Shown here: positions 1-6,264 of the stretch, one piece after another | Layout: each line of letters opens with the position of its first letter | How positions within the stretch are numbered: the first letter of the stretch is position 1 | Assembly (NCBI GenBank): GCA_020632885.1 | Contig: JACKEQ010000062.1 | Coordinates: 1-14,622 of the forward strand | Length of the DNA: 14,622 bases | Source of the DNA: Alphaproteobacteria bacterium | Lineage (GTDB): Bacteria; Myxococcota_A; UBA796; GCA-2862545 | Direction of reading: 5' to 3' | The notes under the pieces: model-generated | Seen by the model: only the letters and a program-made list of their open reading frames with translations | Database searches by the model: none | What the model was told of the DNA's origin: nothing | Program-made: the position numbers and the translations under genes

Positions 1-108
1 CCCTTCGATGGTCCCCGAGGTGGTCCCCGGGATCGCGCCGTCCCCCGCGCACGCCAGGGCCGTGCCCGCCAGGATCCCCACCAACACCTGCCGCCGATCC
101 AGCTCCAT
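1..108 (-). CDS. Partial N-terminus of an exported (possibly Tat or lipoprotein) protein
   Basis: Only the first 36 codons are present; the gene runs off the left edge. The ATG at 108 follows a textbook Shine-Dalgarno (AGGAGG at 120-115, spacer 6), so the start is well supported. The N-terminus reads MELDRRQVLVGILAGTALAC, then a Gly/Thr/Ser-rich stretch. It has twin arginines at residues 5-6, a hydrophobic core at 8-19 and a Cys at 20. This fits an exported protein, either a weak Tat signal (D-R-R-Q-V-L instead of S-R-R-x-F-L-K) or a lipoprotein whose box, A-L-A-C, lacks the usual Leu at -3. Nothing after the signal is diagnostic, so no family is proposed. It is divergent from the response regulator gene, with 93 bases between the two starts. 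Confidence 0.75.
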   Translation of the reverse strand, partial: MELDRRQVLVGILAGTALACAGDGAIPGTTSGTIEG

Positions 109-114
109 CGATCA

Positions 115-120
115 CCTCCT
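115..120 (-). promoter_or_regulatory. Strong Shine-Dalgarno site of the left-edge gene
   Basis: On the minus strand 120-111 reads AGGAGGTGAT, complementary to the 16S rRNA 3' end well beyond the core six bases. It sits 6 bases before the ATG at 108. It is the strongest ribosome binding site in the window and fixes the start of the truncated gene. Confidence 0.8.
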
Positions 121-187
121 GGGACCACCGTAGGCGGGGGGGTGTTGCGGAGATCTGAAGCTTCGGCACCCTCGCGCCCGGGGGCGG

Positions 188-193
188 CATACT
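188..193 (+). promoter_or_regulatory. Candidate -10 element for a leaderless response regulator mRNA
   Basis: The hexamer CATACT lies 8 bases before the ATG at 202. No Shine-Dalgarno is present in between (GCAGTCCC). If it is a -10 box, transcription would begin within about two bases of the start codon, giving a nearly leaderless mRNA. No convincing -35 was found; the closest, TTCGGC at 162-167, has a 20-base spacer. The rest of the 109-201 gap holds only a GAAGCTTC palindrome and a run of G. Confidence 0.3.
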
Positions 194-201
194 GCAGTCC
201 C

Positions 202-870
202 ATGCCTACCGTGCTGCTGGTCGAGGACGACACGAGCCTCGGCGCCCAGATCACCGCACAGCTCGAGTCGCTCGGGCTGGACGTCGTGCGCTGGACGCGC
301 GGCCACCCCATCCATCCGGACATGCCGCCGGATGCCGATCTCGTCGTATTGGACCTGATGCTGCCGGGTCTCTCGGGCTTCGAGGTGCTCGAGCAGCTCC
401 GTGCCTGCTCGGACATCCCGGTCCTCGTGCTCTCTGCACGGGACGGGTCGGAGGACAAGGTGCGCGCGCTCCGGCTCGGGGCGGACGACTACCTCGCCAA
501 GCCGTTCTACCCGGAGGAGCTCGCCGAGCGGGTGCGTGCGCGCCTACGGCGTCCGGTGCTCCTGCGGAGCCACCGCGTCACGCTCGGTGCCCTCGTGCTC
601 GACCTGGAGACCCGCGAGGTGTGGGTGGACGACGCGCCCGTCGCGCTCACGCCCGCCGAGCACGGGATCCTGGAGGCCCTCGCCAGGCGGCCGGGGGCCG
701 CTGTCACCCGGCGCTGGCTCGTGGCCAACGTGCTCGATCCCGACCGCGACGGAGGCCCCCGGACCCTCGACGTGCACGTCTCCAGGCTGCGCAAGAAGCT
801 CGGGCCGGGCCTCGTGGAGACCGTCTGGGGCGTGGGCTACCGGCTGGCCGGCGACCGGGTGGACACGTGA
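202..870 (+). CDS. OmpR/PhoB-family response regulator
   Basis: This 222-residue DNA-binding response regulator is the output half of a two-component system with the kinase that follows. The receiver domain (about 3-112) shows the acidic pair E8/D9, phospho-acceptor D51 in VVLDLMLPG, S78 of the Thr/Ser switch and K100 in the KPF motif. The winged-helix domain (about 120-222) ends in the typical TLDVHVSRLRKKLG and VWGVGYRL recognition-helix and wing motifs. The start at 202 was chosen because MPTVLLVEDD aligns with the usual beginning of receivers; the frame is open further upstream to 142, but those 20 residues look non-coding. The stop overlaps the kinase start by 4 bases (GTGA), implying translational coupling. 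The target genes are unknown, though the divergent gene at 108 and the downstream gene at 2312 are natural candidates. Confidence 0.95.
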   Translation: MPTVLLVEDDTSLGAQITAQLESLGLDVVRWTRGHPIHPDMPPDADLVVLDLMLPGLSGFEVLEQLRACSDIPVLVLSARDGSEDKVRALRLGADDYLAKPFYPEELAERVRARLRRPVLLRSHRVTLGALVLDLETREVWVDDAPVALTPAEHGILEALARRPGAAVTRRWLVANVLDPDRDGGPRTLDVHVSRLRKKLGPGLVETVWGVGYRLAGDRVDT

Positions 871-2291
871 GGATCCGCGGGCGCATCGCGCTCGTCACGT
901 TGCTCGTCACCCTCCCGCAGCTCGCCCTGCTCGTGGCCTGGGACGCGTCGTCCCGCCATCGGGCCGCGGAGGCCGTGCTCGCCGGGATGGCCGAGCGCGC
1001 GGTGTCCGAGCCGGGTGCGCGCGCCGCCTGCCTCGCGAACCCGACGGCCTGGGCCCGCCCCGAGGGGCCCCACGGTCCACCCGGGCCGCCTCCCGACGGC
1101 CCCCGTGGCGGGCCTCCCGGAGACCGCGCGCGCGGAGAGGGGCCCCCAGACCGGCCACCCGGAGGGCCGCCCCACGGCGTGCGGGTCATGCCGCCCGAGA
1201 TCCACGCCTTCACGTCCGAAGCATCCCCCGTGCCCTACGACGAGCTCCCGGTGGGGCTGGTCGTGGCGGTGCCCACGCTGGCCATGCTCGACGCGGGTGT
1301 GGAGGTCGTCGTGCGGACCGGCTGGGAGGGGCCCTGTGCCGTCGTGGCCGTGCGCGGGAACACGGTGCCGGGGTTCCTGGGGAGCGTGCTGCCCGCGAGC
1401 CCCATGTGGATCGGGCCCGCCCTCGCCGTGGGCACGGTGATGTGGCTGGCCGTGGGGCCCGTCGTGGGCCGGGTCCGGCGGCTCACGCGCGCGGTCGAGG
1501 CCCACGAGCACCCCATCGCCCTCGACGGTGACGACGAGCTGGCGGAGCTCGCCCGGGCCTTCGACGCCGCCGTGGACGCCCGGGAGGCCGAGGCCGCGGC
1601 CCGACGCCAGCGCGAGGAGGCGCTCCGGGAGTTCGTGGCGAACACCGCCCACGACGTGCGCATCCCGCTCACCGTCCTCCGCGGTCACCTCGTGGCGCTG
1701 GAGACGACCCACGATCCGGAGGTCGTGCGCGCGGCCATCGTGGAGGCCCACTACCTCGGGGCCCTCCTCGACGACCTCGCCGCTCACGCCCGGCTGGAGG
1801 AGCCCCGCATGGACGGCCCCGTGGAGCTGGAGGGAGTCGTGGAGCGCGTCGTGGGCCGGCTCGCCCCCCTGGCCCGCCGCGCGGGGGTCACCCTGCACCA
1901 CGGCACGCCGGGCGAGCCCGTGGTGGTGGCGGGCGACGTCACCCTCGTGGAGCAGGCGCTCTCCAACCTCGCCTACAACGCCGTGCGCCACAACCGGGAG
2001 GGCGGGAACGTCGCCGTGACCCTGGACCTCGAGGGGGAGGGCTTCGTGCTCGCCGTGGCCGACGACGGGCCGGGGATCCCCGCGGAGGAGCGGGCGCGGA
2101 TCGTGGAGCGTGGGTTCACGGGGACCACGGCGCGCAACCGGGACACCGCGGGCGAGGGCCTCGGTCTCGCCATCGTCGCGCGGGTGGCCGCCCTGCACGG
2201 CTGGACCCTCACACTCGACGATGCGCCCGAAGGTGGCCTGCTCGCCTGCCTCACCGGCGCCGTCAGGTGTCCGCAAGGAACCGGGGGGTAG
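867..2291 (+). CDS. Membrane sensor histidine kinase (HisKA) with a Pro/Gly-rich sensor
   Basis: This 474-residue inner-membrane kinase has a GTG start overlapping the regulator stop. Order of parts: TM1 at about 7-25; a periplasmic loop of about 150 residues containing a Gly/Pro-rich collagen-like tract at about 63-105 (repeated GPP, PGGPP); TM2 at about 180-200; a HAMP-like linker; a HisKA domain with H262 in HDVRIPL; then an ATPase domain with the N box (N371 in NLAYNAVRHN), G1 box (DDGPGIP near 399) and G2 box (GEGLGLAIV near 429). Known: HisKA kinases autophosphorylate the His and pass phosphate to the partner receiver Asp. Odd: the residue four after the His is Ile, where most families have the Thr or Asn needed for phosphatase activity. 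The ligand is unknown. The fold assignment is firm; the sensor function is not. Confidence 0.93.
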   Translation: MRIRGRIALVTLLVTLPQLALLVAWDASSRHRAAEAVLAGMAERAVSEPGARAACLANPTAWARPEGPHGPPGPPPDGPRGGPPGDRARGEGPPDRPPGGPPHGVRVMPPEIHAFTSEASPVPYDELPVGLVVAVPTLAMLDAGVEVVVRTGWEGPCAVVAVRGNTVPGFLGSVLPASPMWIGPALAVGTVMWLAVGPVVGRVRRLTRAVEAHEHPIALDGDDELAELARAFDAAVDAREAEAAARRQREEALREFVANTAHDVRIPLTVLRGHLVALETTHDPEVVRAAIVEAHYLGALLDDLAAHARLEEPRMDGPVELEGVVERVVGRLAPLARRAGVTLHHGTPGEPVVVAGDVTLVEQALSNLAYNAVRHNREGGNVAVTLDLEGEGFVLAVADDGPGIPAEERARIVERGFTGTTARNRDTAGEGLGLAIVARVAALHGWTLTLDDAPEGGLLACLTGAVRCPQGTGG

Positions 2292-2311
2292 AGGTTCCCC
2301 AGGAGGGGAAG

Positions 2312-2890
2312 ATGGAGCTCTGGTTCTGGCGTGGGGCCACCGCGGTGGCCGTGCTCGGCTGGGTGTCGACCTGGTGGGCCGCCCTGGAGATGCCACCCGC
2401 GCCCTACGTCGTGGAGCCGGTGGTGCGGGAGGTCGCCGCGCGCCCGGTCGTCCGGGTGGTGCAGCGCGACGTCCCGGTCACGGCGGCCTCGATCGCGGCT
2501 CCGGCGTCCGTGGAGGCCATCGAGGCGAGGGTCCGAGCGGAGGTGGTCGCGGAGCTCGAGGAGGAGGAGCGCACCCGCCGGGAGCGCCGCCACGCCGAGC
2601 GTTTCGAGGAGATGCTCGATCGGGTGGCCGCGTTCGCCGAGGCGGAGGACCTCACCATCACCGAAGAGGAGGCCCTGGAGCGCGCGGTCCGGGCGATGCA
2701 CGAGCGGATGCGCGCGCTGGGTCCTCTGGAGCGCGGGGGTCCGCCCGATCCGGCGCACCGGGAGGCGATGCACGCGAGCTTCCAGCAGATGGACCAGGAC
2801 ATCCGGGCAGCCCTCGGCGACCCCCTCGCCGACGCCTTCCACGAGAGCATGCGGCCGCCCGGGGGCCCGCCGCCGCCGCCGCCGCTGTAG
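2312..2890 (+). CDS. Membrane-anchored periplasmic coiled-coil protein, third gene of the two-component unit
   Basis: This 192-residue protein is of no family I can name. The start at 2312 has AGGAGG at 2301-2306, 5 bases upstream, and lies 20 bases after the kinase stop, so it is likely co-transcribed. One hydrophobic segment (about 9-25, Trp-rich) would anchor it in the inner membrane. A Pro/Val-rich linker follows (28-65), then a long charged helical region (about 67-155, with runs of Glu and Arg) and a tail ending PPGGPPPPPPL. The layout, a helical periplasmic protein beside a sensor kinase, recalls the Spy/CpxP/ZraP type of accessory protein. However, no LTxxQ motif is visible, so that resemblance is only architectural. 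A feedback partner of the kinase is an inference. Confidence 0.82.
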   Translation: MELWFWRGATAVAVLGWVSTWWAALEMPPAPYVVEPVVREVAARPVVRVVQRDVPVTAASIAAPASVEAIEARVRAEVVAELEEEERTRRERRHAERFEEMLDRVAAFAEAEDLTITEEEALERAVRAMHERMRALGPLERGGPPDPAHREAMHASFQQMDQDIRAALGDPLADAFHESMRPPGGPPPPPPL

Positions 2891-2893
2891 CCC

Positions 2894-3523
2894 TCACCAG
2901 TCGGCCGGACGCTCCGGCAGGCCCGCGGCCAGCAGCCCAACGGCCACGCACAGCACGGCGTGGAAGACGTCGATCCGCAGGAAGGGCCCGAGCGTCCCGG
3001 TGGTGCCGACCACGAGCCCCGCGAGGGCGAACAGCAGAGCACCCACCGCAGCCATCGCGCCGCGTGCCCGCTCCGGTCCCGGGAGGGTCGCCAGACCCGC
3101 CACGAGCACCACGATCATCGCCAGGGCACCCACCACCGTGGGGTAGAGGTCGACGGGGAACGCGAGCCCGAACGCCGCGAACCCCACCACGCTGGCACCC
3201 ATCGTGTTCATCCGACCGTCCCGTCCCGGCCAGCCGAACCGCGTGCTCGCGTACTGCACGGCCATCAGCGGCAGCCCGGCGCAGGTCGCCAGCGCGCTCA
3301 CGAAGCGGTGGAGGTCGGCCAGCTCGGGGTTCACGCCGAACCGCAGCATCCCGATGAACGCGGCGATGCCGATGAGCAGGGTCCCCGTGGACACGTAGCG
3401 CTCGCCTCGCCTGCGGAGCACGAGGGTGCACCCGAACGCCACGAGCATGAGCGCACCGTCGGAGATGGCCGTCGAGAGTTGGATCGTCTGCCTCCGACCT
3501 GCGGATAACCGCGGTCGTGTCAC
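2894..3523 (-). CDS. Polytopic membrane protein of unknown function
   Basis: This 209-residue protein has about seven hydrophobic segments (roughly 20-36, 46-62, 72-92, 108-125, 128-146, 156-175, 183-200), so it is an integral membrane protein. The start is taken as the GTG at 3523, because the next in-frame start (ATG, residue 26) would fall inside the first membrane segment. There is no clear Shine-Dalgarno. It begins 7 bases after the rpe stop and is the last gene of the six-gene minus-strand run. Two D-x-x-H motifs (LADLHRF near 68-74 and IDVFHAVL near 182-189) sit at membrane edges and could be metal or ligand sites. Its stop is only 3 bases from the convergent gene ending at 2890. No function is claimed. 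Confidence 0.8.
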   Translation of the reverse strand: MTRPRLSAGRRQTIQLSTAISDGALMLVAFGCTLVLRRRGERYVSTGTLLIGIAAFIGMLRFGVNPELADLHRFVSALATCAGLPLMAVQYASTRFGWPGRDGRMNTMGASVVGFAAFGLAFPVDLYPTVVGALAMIVVLVAGLATLPGPERARGAMAAVGALLFALAGLVVGTTGTLGPFLRIDVFHAVLCVAVGLLAAGLPERPADW

Positions 3524-3530
3524 CGGCCGG

Positions 3531-4190
3531 TCACGACGGGCGGCGGGCTTCCTTCAGCGCGCGGATGGCAGCGGCCCGGTCTGCAGCCCCGAACACACCC
3601 GACCCGCTCACCAGCGCGGTCGCGCCGGCCTCTGCGAACCGCCAGGCGTTGTCGGGCTTGATGCCCCCGTCCACCTCGAGGTCAGCGTTCGACCCGAGCG
3701 CATCGAGCCGCTCGCGGAGCCAGGCGATCTTCCGCAGGCTGCTCTCGATGAGCGACTGCCCGCCGAACCCGGGGTTCACGGACATCACGAGCACGAGGTC
3801 CACCTCCTCCAGCACGTACTCCAGCGAGGAGGGCGGGGTGTGCGGGTTGAGCGTGACCCCTGCGCGGCAGCCGAGCTCGCGGATGGCCCCGAGGGTGCGG
3901 TGGAGGTGCGGGGAGGCCTCGACGTGCACGGTGAGGGTGTCGGCCCCGGCCGCGCGGAAGTCCTCGAGGTAGCGCTCGGGCTCCACGATCATCAGGTGGA
4001 CGTCGAGGGGGACCGCGCCCGCCGCGGCCTTCACGGCCTTCACGATGGGCGGGCCGAGCGTGAGGTTCGGCACGAACCGGCCGTCCATCACGTCGACGTG
4101 GATCCAGTCCGCGCCCTTCGCGATGACGTCGCGGACCTCGTCGCCCAGCCGACCGAAGTCAGCCGACAGGATGGACGGTGCGACCTTCAT
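3531..4190 (-). CDS. rpe: Ribulose-phosphate 3-epimerase
   Basis: This cytoplasmic enzyme interconverts D-ribulose 5-phosphate and D-xylulose 5-phosphate in the pentose phosphate and Calvin pathways. The protein is 219 residues, the normal family length, with a TIM-barrel pattern. It opens with KVAPSILSADF. The metal ligands are H31 and D33 (IHVDVMDG), H65 (LDVHLM) and D174 (EVDGGIK). D33 and D174 are also the acid-base pair. The phosphate-binding loop is NPGFGGQ (139-145), with SGSGVFG near the end. The ATG at 4190 is chosen because MKVAPSIL matches family starts and it lies one base after the fmt stop (TGAGATG), suggesting coupled translation. All key residues are present. Confidence 0.97.
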   Translation of the reverse strand: MKVAPSILSADFGRLGDEVRDVIAKGADWIHVDVMDGRFVPNLTLGPPIVKAVKAAAGAVPLDVHLMIVEPERYLEDFRAAGADTLTVHVEASPHLHRTLGAIRELGCRAGVTLNPHTPPSSLEYVLEEVDLVLVMSVNPGFGGQSLIESSLRKIAWLRERLDALGSNADLEVDGGIKPDNAWRFAEAGATALVSGSGVFGAADRAAAIRALKEARRPS

Positions 4191-4191
4191 C

Positions 4192-5106
4192 TCAGCTCCA
4201 GAGGGGATCGTGGGCGCGCAGGTGCCGCCCGTTCGCGAAGTCCCTGCCCGACACGGGCTTCTTCCCGGGCGTCTGCAGGCTCGTGAGCTCGAGGGCCCCA
4301 CGCCCACAGGCCACGGTGAGGGGCTCGGTGGTGATCACGGTGCCCGGGGTGCCCTCACCGTCCACGGGGCGCGCCTCGAGGACCTTCAGAGGTCCCTTCG
4401 CCCCCGCGATCCAGCCGCCCGGCCAGGGGGTCATGGCGCGGATCCGGCGGTCGAGGTCCGCCGCGTCCTGCGCGAGATCGAGCTGACCGTCGACCTTCTC
4501 GATCTTGGGCGCCCAGCACACACCCTCCTCGGGCTGCGGCACGGGCTCGAGCTCACCGAGCCGGGCAAGGGTGGCCACGGCGACCTCGGCGGACAGGGCG
4601 GCCAGCTTGTCGTGCAGCGTGCCGCCGGTCTCGCGGGGGTCGATCGGGATCCGCCGCTCCAGGTACACGTCACCGGTGTCGAGGCCCTCCTCCATGCGCT
4701 GCGCGCACACGCCGGTCTCGGTGTCGCCCGCGAGCAGGGCGGCCTGGATGGGCGCCGCTCCCCGCCAGCGCGGCAGCAGGCTCGCGTGCAGGTTCACGGC
4801 CCCGTGGCGGGGCGTGTGGAGGTGGAGCGGCTTGAGGATGCGTCCGTAGGCGATGACGACGGCCACGTCGGGCGCGAGGGCCGTGTAGCGGTCCGCGAAG
4901 GTGCCGGAGTGGATGGCGCGGGGCTGGGCCAGCGGCAGGCCGAGCTCGCGGGCGGCCTCCGCCACGGGCGGGTCCCGCAGGGCCTTCCCACGACCCGCCG
5001 GGCGGCTCGGCTGCGCCACGACGAGCTCGATCGTGTGCCCCGCTCCGTGGAGCGCGCGCAGGGTGGGCACCGCGAAGTCCGGCGTGCCGAAGAAGACGAC
5101 GCGCAC
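4192..5106 (-). CDS. fmt: Methionyl-tRNA formyltransferase
   Basis: The enzyme transfers a formyl group from 10-formyl-tetrahydrofolate to Met-tRNA of the initiator, so that translation begins with N-formylmethionine. The protein is 304 residues, close to the usual 310-315. The N-terminal formyltransferase fold starts MRVVFFGTPDFAVP. The catalytic set is N105 and H107 in NLHASLLPRWRGAAPIQ, and D143 in GLDTGDV. The C-terminal OB-like tRNA-binding domain runs from about 205 (KIEKVDG, RAMTPWPGGW). The start is GTG, directly abutting the TGA of the upstream gene (TGAGTG), so re-initiation is likely. Its partner def is two genes upstream in the same run; the usual adjacency is broken by the DUF6624-like gene. 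Confidence 0.97.
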   Translation of the reverse strand: MRVVFFGTPDFAVPTLRALHGAGHTIELVVAQPSRPAGRGKALRDPPVAEAARELGLPLAQPRAIHSGTFADRYTALAPDVAVVIAYGRILKPLHLHTPRHGAVNLHASLLPRWRGAAPIQAALLAGDTETGVCAQRMEEGLDTGDVYLERRIPIDPRETGGTLHDKLAALSAEVAVATLARLGELEPVPQPEEGVCWAPKIEKVDGQLDLAQDAADLDRRIRAMTPWPGGWIAGAKGPLKVLEARPVDGEGTPGTVITTEPLTVACGRGALELTSLQTPGKKPVSGRDFANGRHLRAHDPLWS

Positions 5107-5721
5107 TCAGAACTTCCCGGAGAGGCACATCAGGTTCAGGCGACGCAGGGTGGCCTCGTTGGGCGGCTGCCCCGCGTGACCGCGCTCCTTCAGGTAGGCC
5201 GCGTACAGCTCGGTGAGGGGGGCCACCGACCAGGCAGCCCGGTCGGCATCCGTGATGGCGTCCGTGGCCACGGGGTGCATACAGCCCCGCGGGTCGCTCC
5301 CGATCAGGCCGAACTGGGTGCCGAAGTCCTGCGGCAGACCGCGGGCGACGAGCGCCCGGTCGTGGGCGTTGGTGTAGGCGAAGTGGGCGAGCGGGAGGGC
5401 GTCCAGCGCGGCTTCCTGAGCGTAGGCGGCCGCCGCGTCGAGGTCCTTGGCGCTCGTGGACGTCAGGAGCACCAGCGCCGCGTCCAGCATGGCCTGGCGA
5501 GAGCACATGTAGCCCTTGCGGGCCGCCTGGACGCGCGCCATGCGGTCGCGGTGCTCGGGAGCCGTGGACATCACGGGGGTCGATCGCGAGAGCTCGACCA
5601 GCTCGGCGAGTTCGGCGGCTGCGGTCTGGGCCCCCTCGGGGTCCTTGGCGCACTTCTTCCCGTCCTTGCCGGGCTCGAAGGGAGGCGGGGCCGCGAGGGC
5701 CAGGGCGACGAGGAACATCAT
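5107..5721 (-). CDS. Secreted DUF6624-like protein with four cysteines
   Basis: This 204-residue protein starts at the ATG at 5721, which overlaps the def stop (ATGA); a second ATG follows immediately. The N-terminus MMFLVALALAAPPPFEP looks like a very short signal peptide without positive charges. The C-terminal half carries a pattern I recognise from the DUF6624 family: HDRALVARGLPQDFGTQFG, then a short insert, an Ile/Asp stretch (ITDADRAAW) and PLTELYAAYLKE. DUF6624 has no known biochemical role that I can state. Four Cys (KKCAKD, YMCSRQ, RGCMHP, LMCLSG) could form two disulfides after export. It sits between def and fmt, which are more usually adjacent. Family call moderate, secretion moderate. 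Confidence 0.8.
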   Translation of the reverse strand: MMFLVALALAAPPPFEPGKDGKKCAKDPEGAQTAAAELAELVELSRSTPVMSTAPEHRDRMARVQAARKGYMCSRQAMLDAALVLLTSTSAKDLDAAAAYAQEAALDALPLAHFAYTNAHDRALVARGLPQDFGTQFGLIGSDPRGCMHPVATDAITDADRAAWSVAPLTELYAAYLKERGHAGQPPNEATLRRLNLMCLSGKF

Positions 5722-6242
5722 GCGGTGACCCGGACCTTCTTCTTGAGCGTGCGGAGGTAGCGGGCGCGCTTCATGCGGCTCGCGCGGTCGAGGAGCACGG
5801 TGCCCTGCAGGTGGTCGAGCTCGTGCTGGACGATGACCGACTCGTAGTCCTCGAACCACGCGCTCTGGGGCGCGCCGTCGAGGGGGGACACCCACTCCAC
5901 CTTGATCTTCCGGGCCCGGATGACCTTCACCTCGATCTCGGGGACCGAGAGGCAGGTCTCGTACCAGGGGATGGTGTCGTCGCTGCGCTCGACGATCCGC
6001 GGGTTGACCATCAGGAACAGGCGGTTGCCGCGCTCCTCCTTGGGCGAGCTGTCGATGACGACGATCCGACGCGGGTCGGAGACCTGCGGGGCCGCGAGCC
6101 CCACGCCGGGAGCGGCGTACATCGTCTCGGCCATGTCGCGCATGTGGGCCTCGAGCTCCGGCCCGAGCTCGTCGGGCTCGACGTCCCGAGCGGCCATCTC
6201 GAGGATCGGGTGCGGTGCCGTGATGATGTCGAGGATCGCCAT
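5718..6242 (-). CDS. def: Peptide deformylase
   Basis: This metalloenzyme removes the N-formyl group from nascent proteins in the cytoplasm, reversing the fmt step encoded in the same run. It is 174 residues long (family about 165-190). Motif 1 is GVGLAAPQ (46-53). Motif 2 is ETCLS (95-99), carrying the metal ligand C97. Motif 3 is QHELDHLQG (139-147), with ligands H140 and H144 and catalytic E141. The usual motif 2 is EGCLS; the Gly-to-Thr change is uncommon but leaves the ligand intact. The start at 6242 is supported by AGGAGG at 6252-6247 and the normal opening AILDIITAPHPIL. The stop overlaps the next start by 4 bases. The basic tail (MKRARYLRTLKKKVRV) is common in this family. Confidence 0.97.
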   Translation of the reverse strand: MAILDIITAPHPILEMAARDVEPDELGPELEAHMRDMAETMYAAPGVGLAAPQVSDPRRIVVIDSSPKEERGNRLFLMVNPRIVERSDDTIPWYETCLSVPEIEVKVIRARKIKVEWVSPLDGAPQSAWFEDYESVIVQHELDHLQGTVLLDRASRMKRARYLRTLKKKVRVTA

Positions 6243-6264
6243 CCTGCCTCCTGCGGGCCGCATA

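Noticed and set aside
111..120. A match to the 3' end of 16S rRNA on the plus strand.
   Set aside because: It is only the Shine-Dalgarno site of the minus-strand gene; no rRNA sequence precedes it.
1060..1180. The GC-rich tract in the kinase as a regulatory DNA repeat or microsatellite.
   Set aside because: No exact DNA repeat unit was found, and the reading frame stays open with a Pro/Gly pattern, so it is coding.
837..2396. A long minus-strand frame opposite the histidine kinase.
   Set aside because: Low-complexity composition with no motif; the plus-strand kinase boxes are unambiguous.
2312..2890. Naming the third gene of the two-component unit CpxP, Spy or ZraP.
   Set aside because: No LTxxQ motif or other family signature is visible; only topology and context agree.
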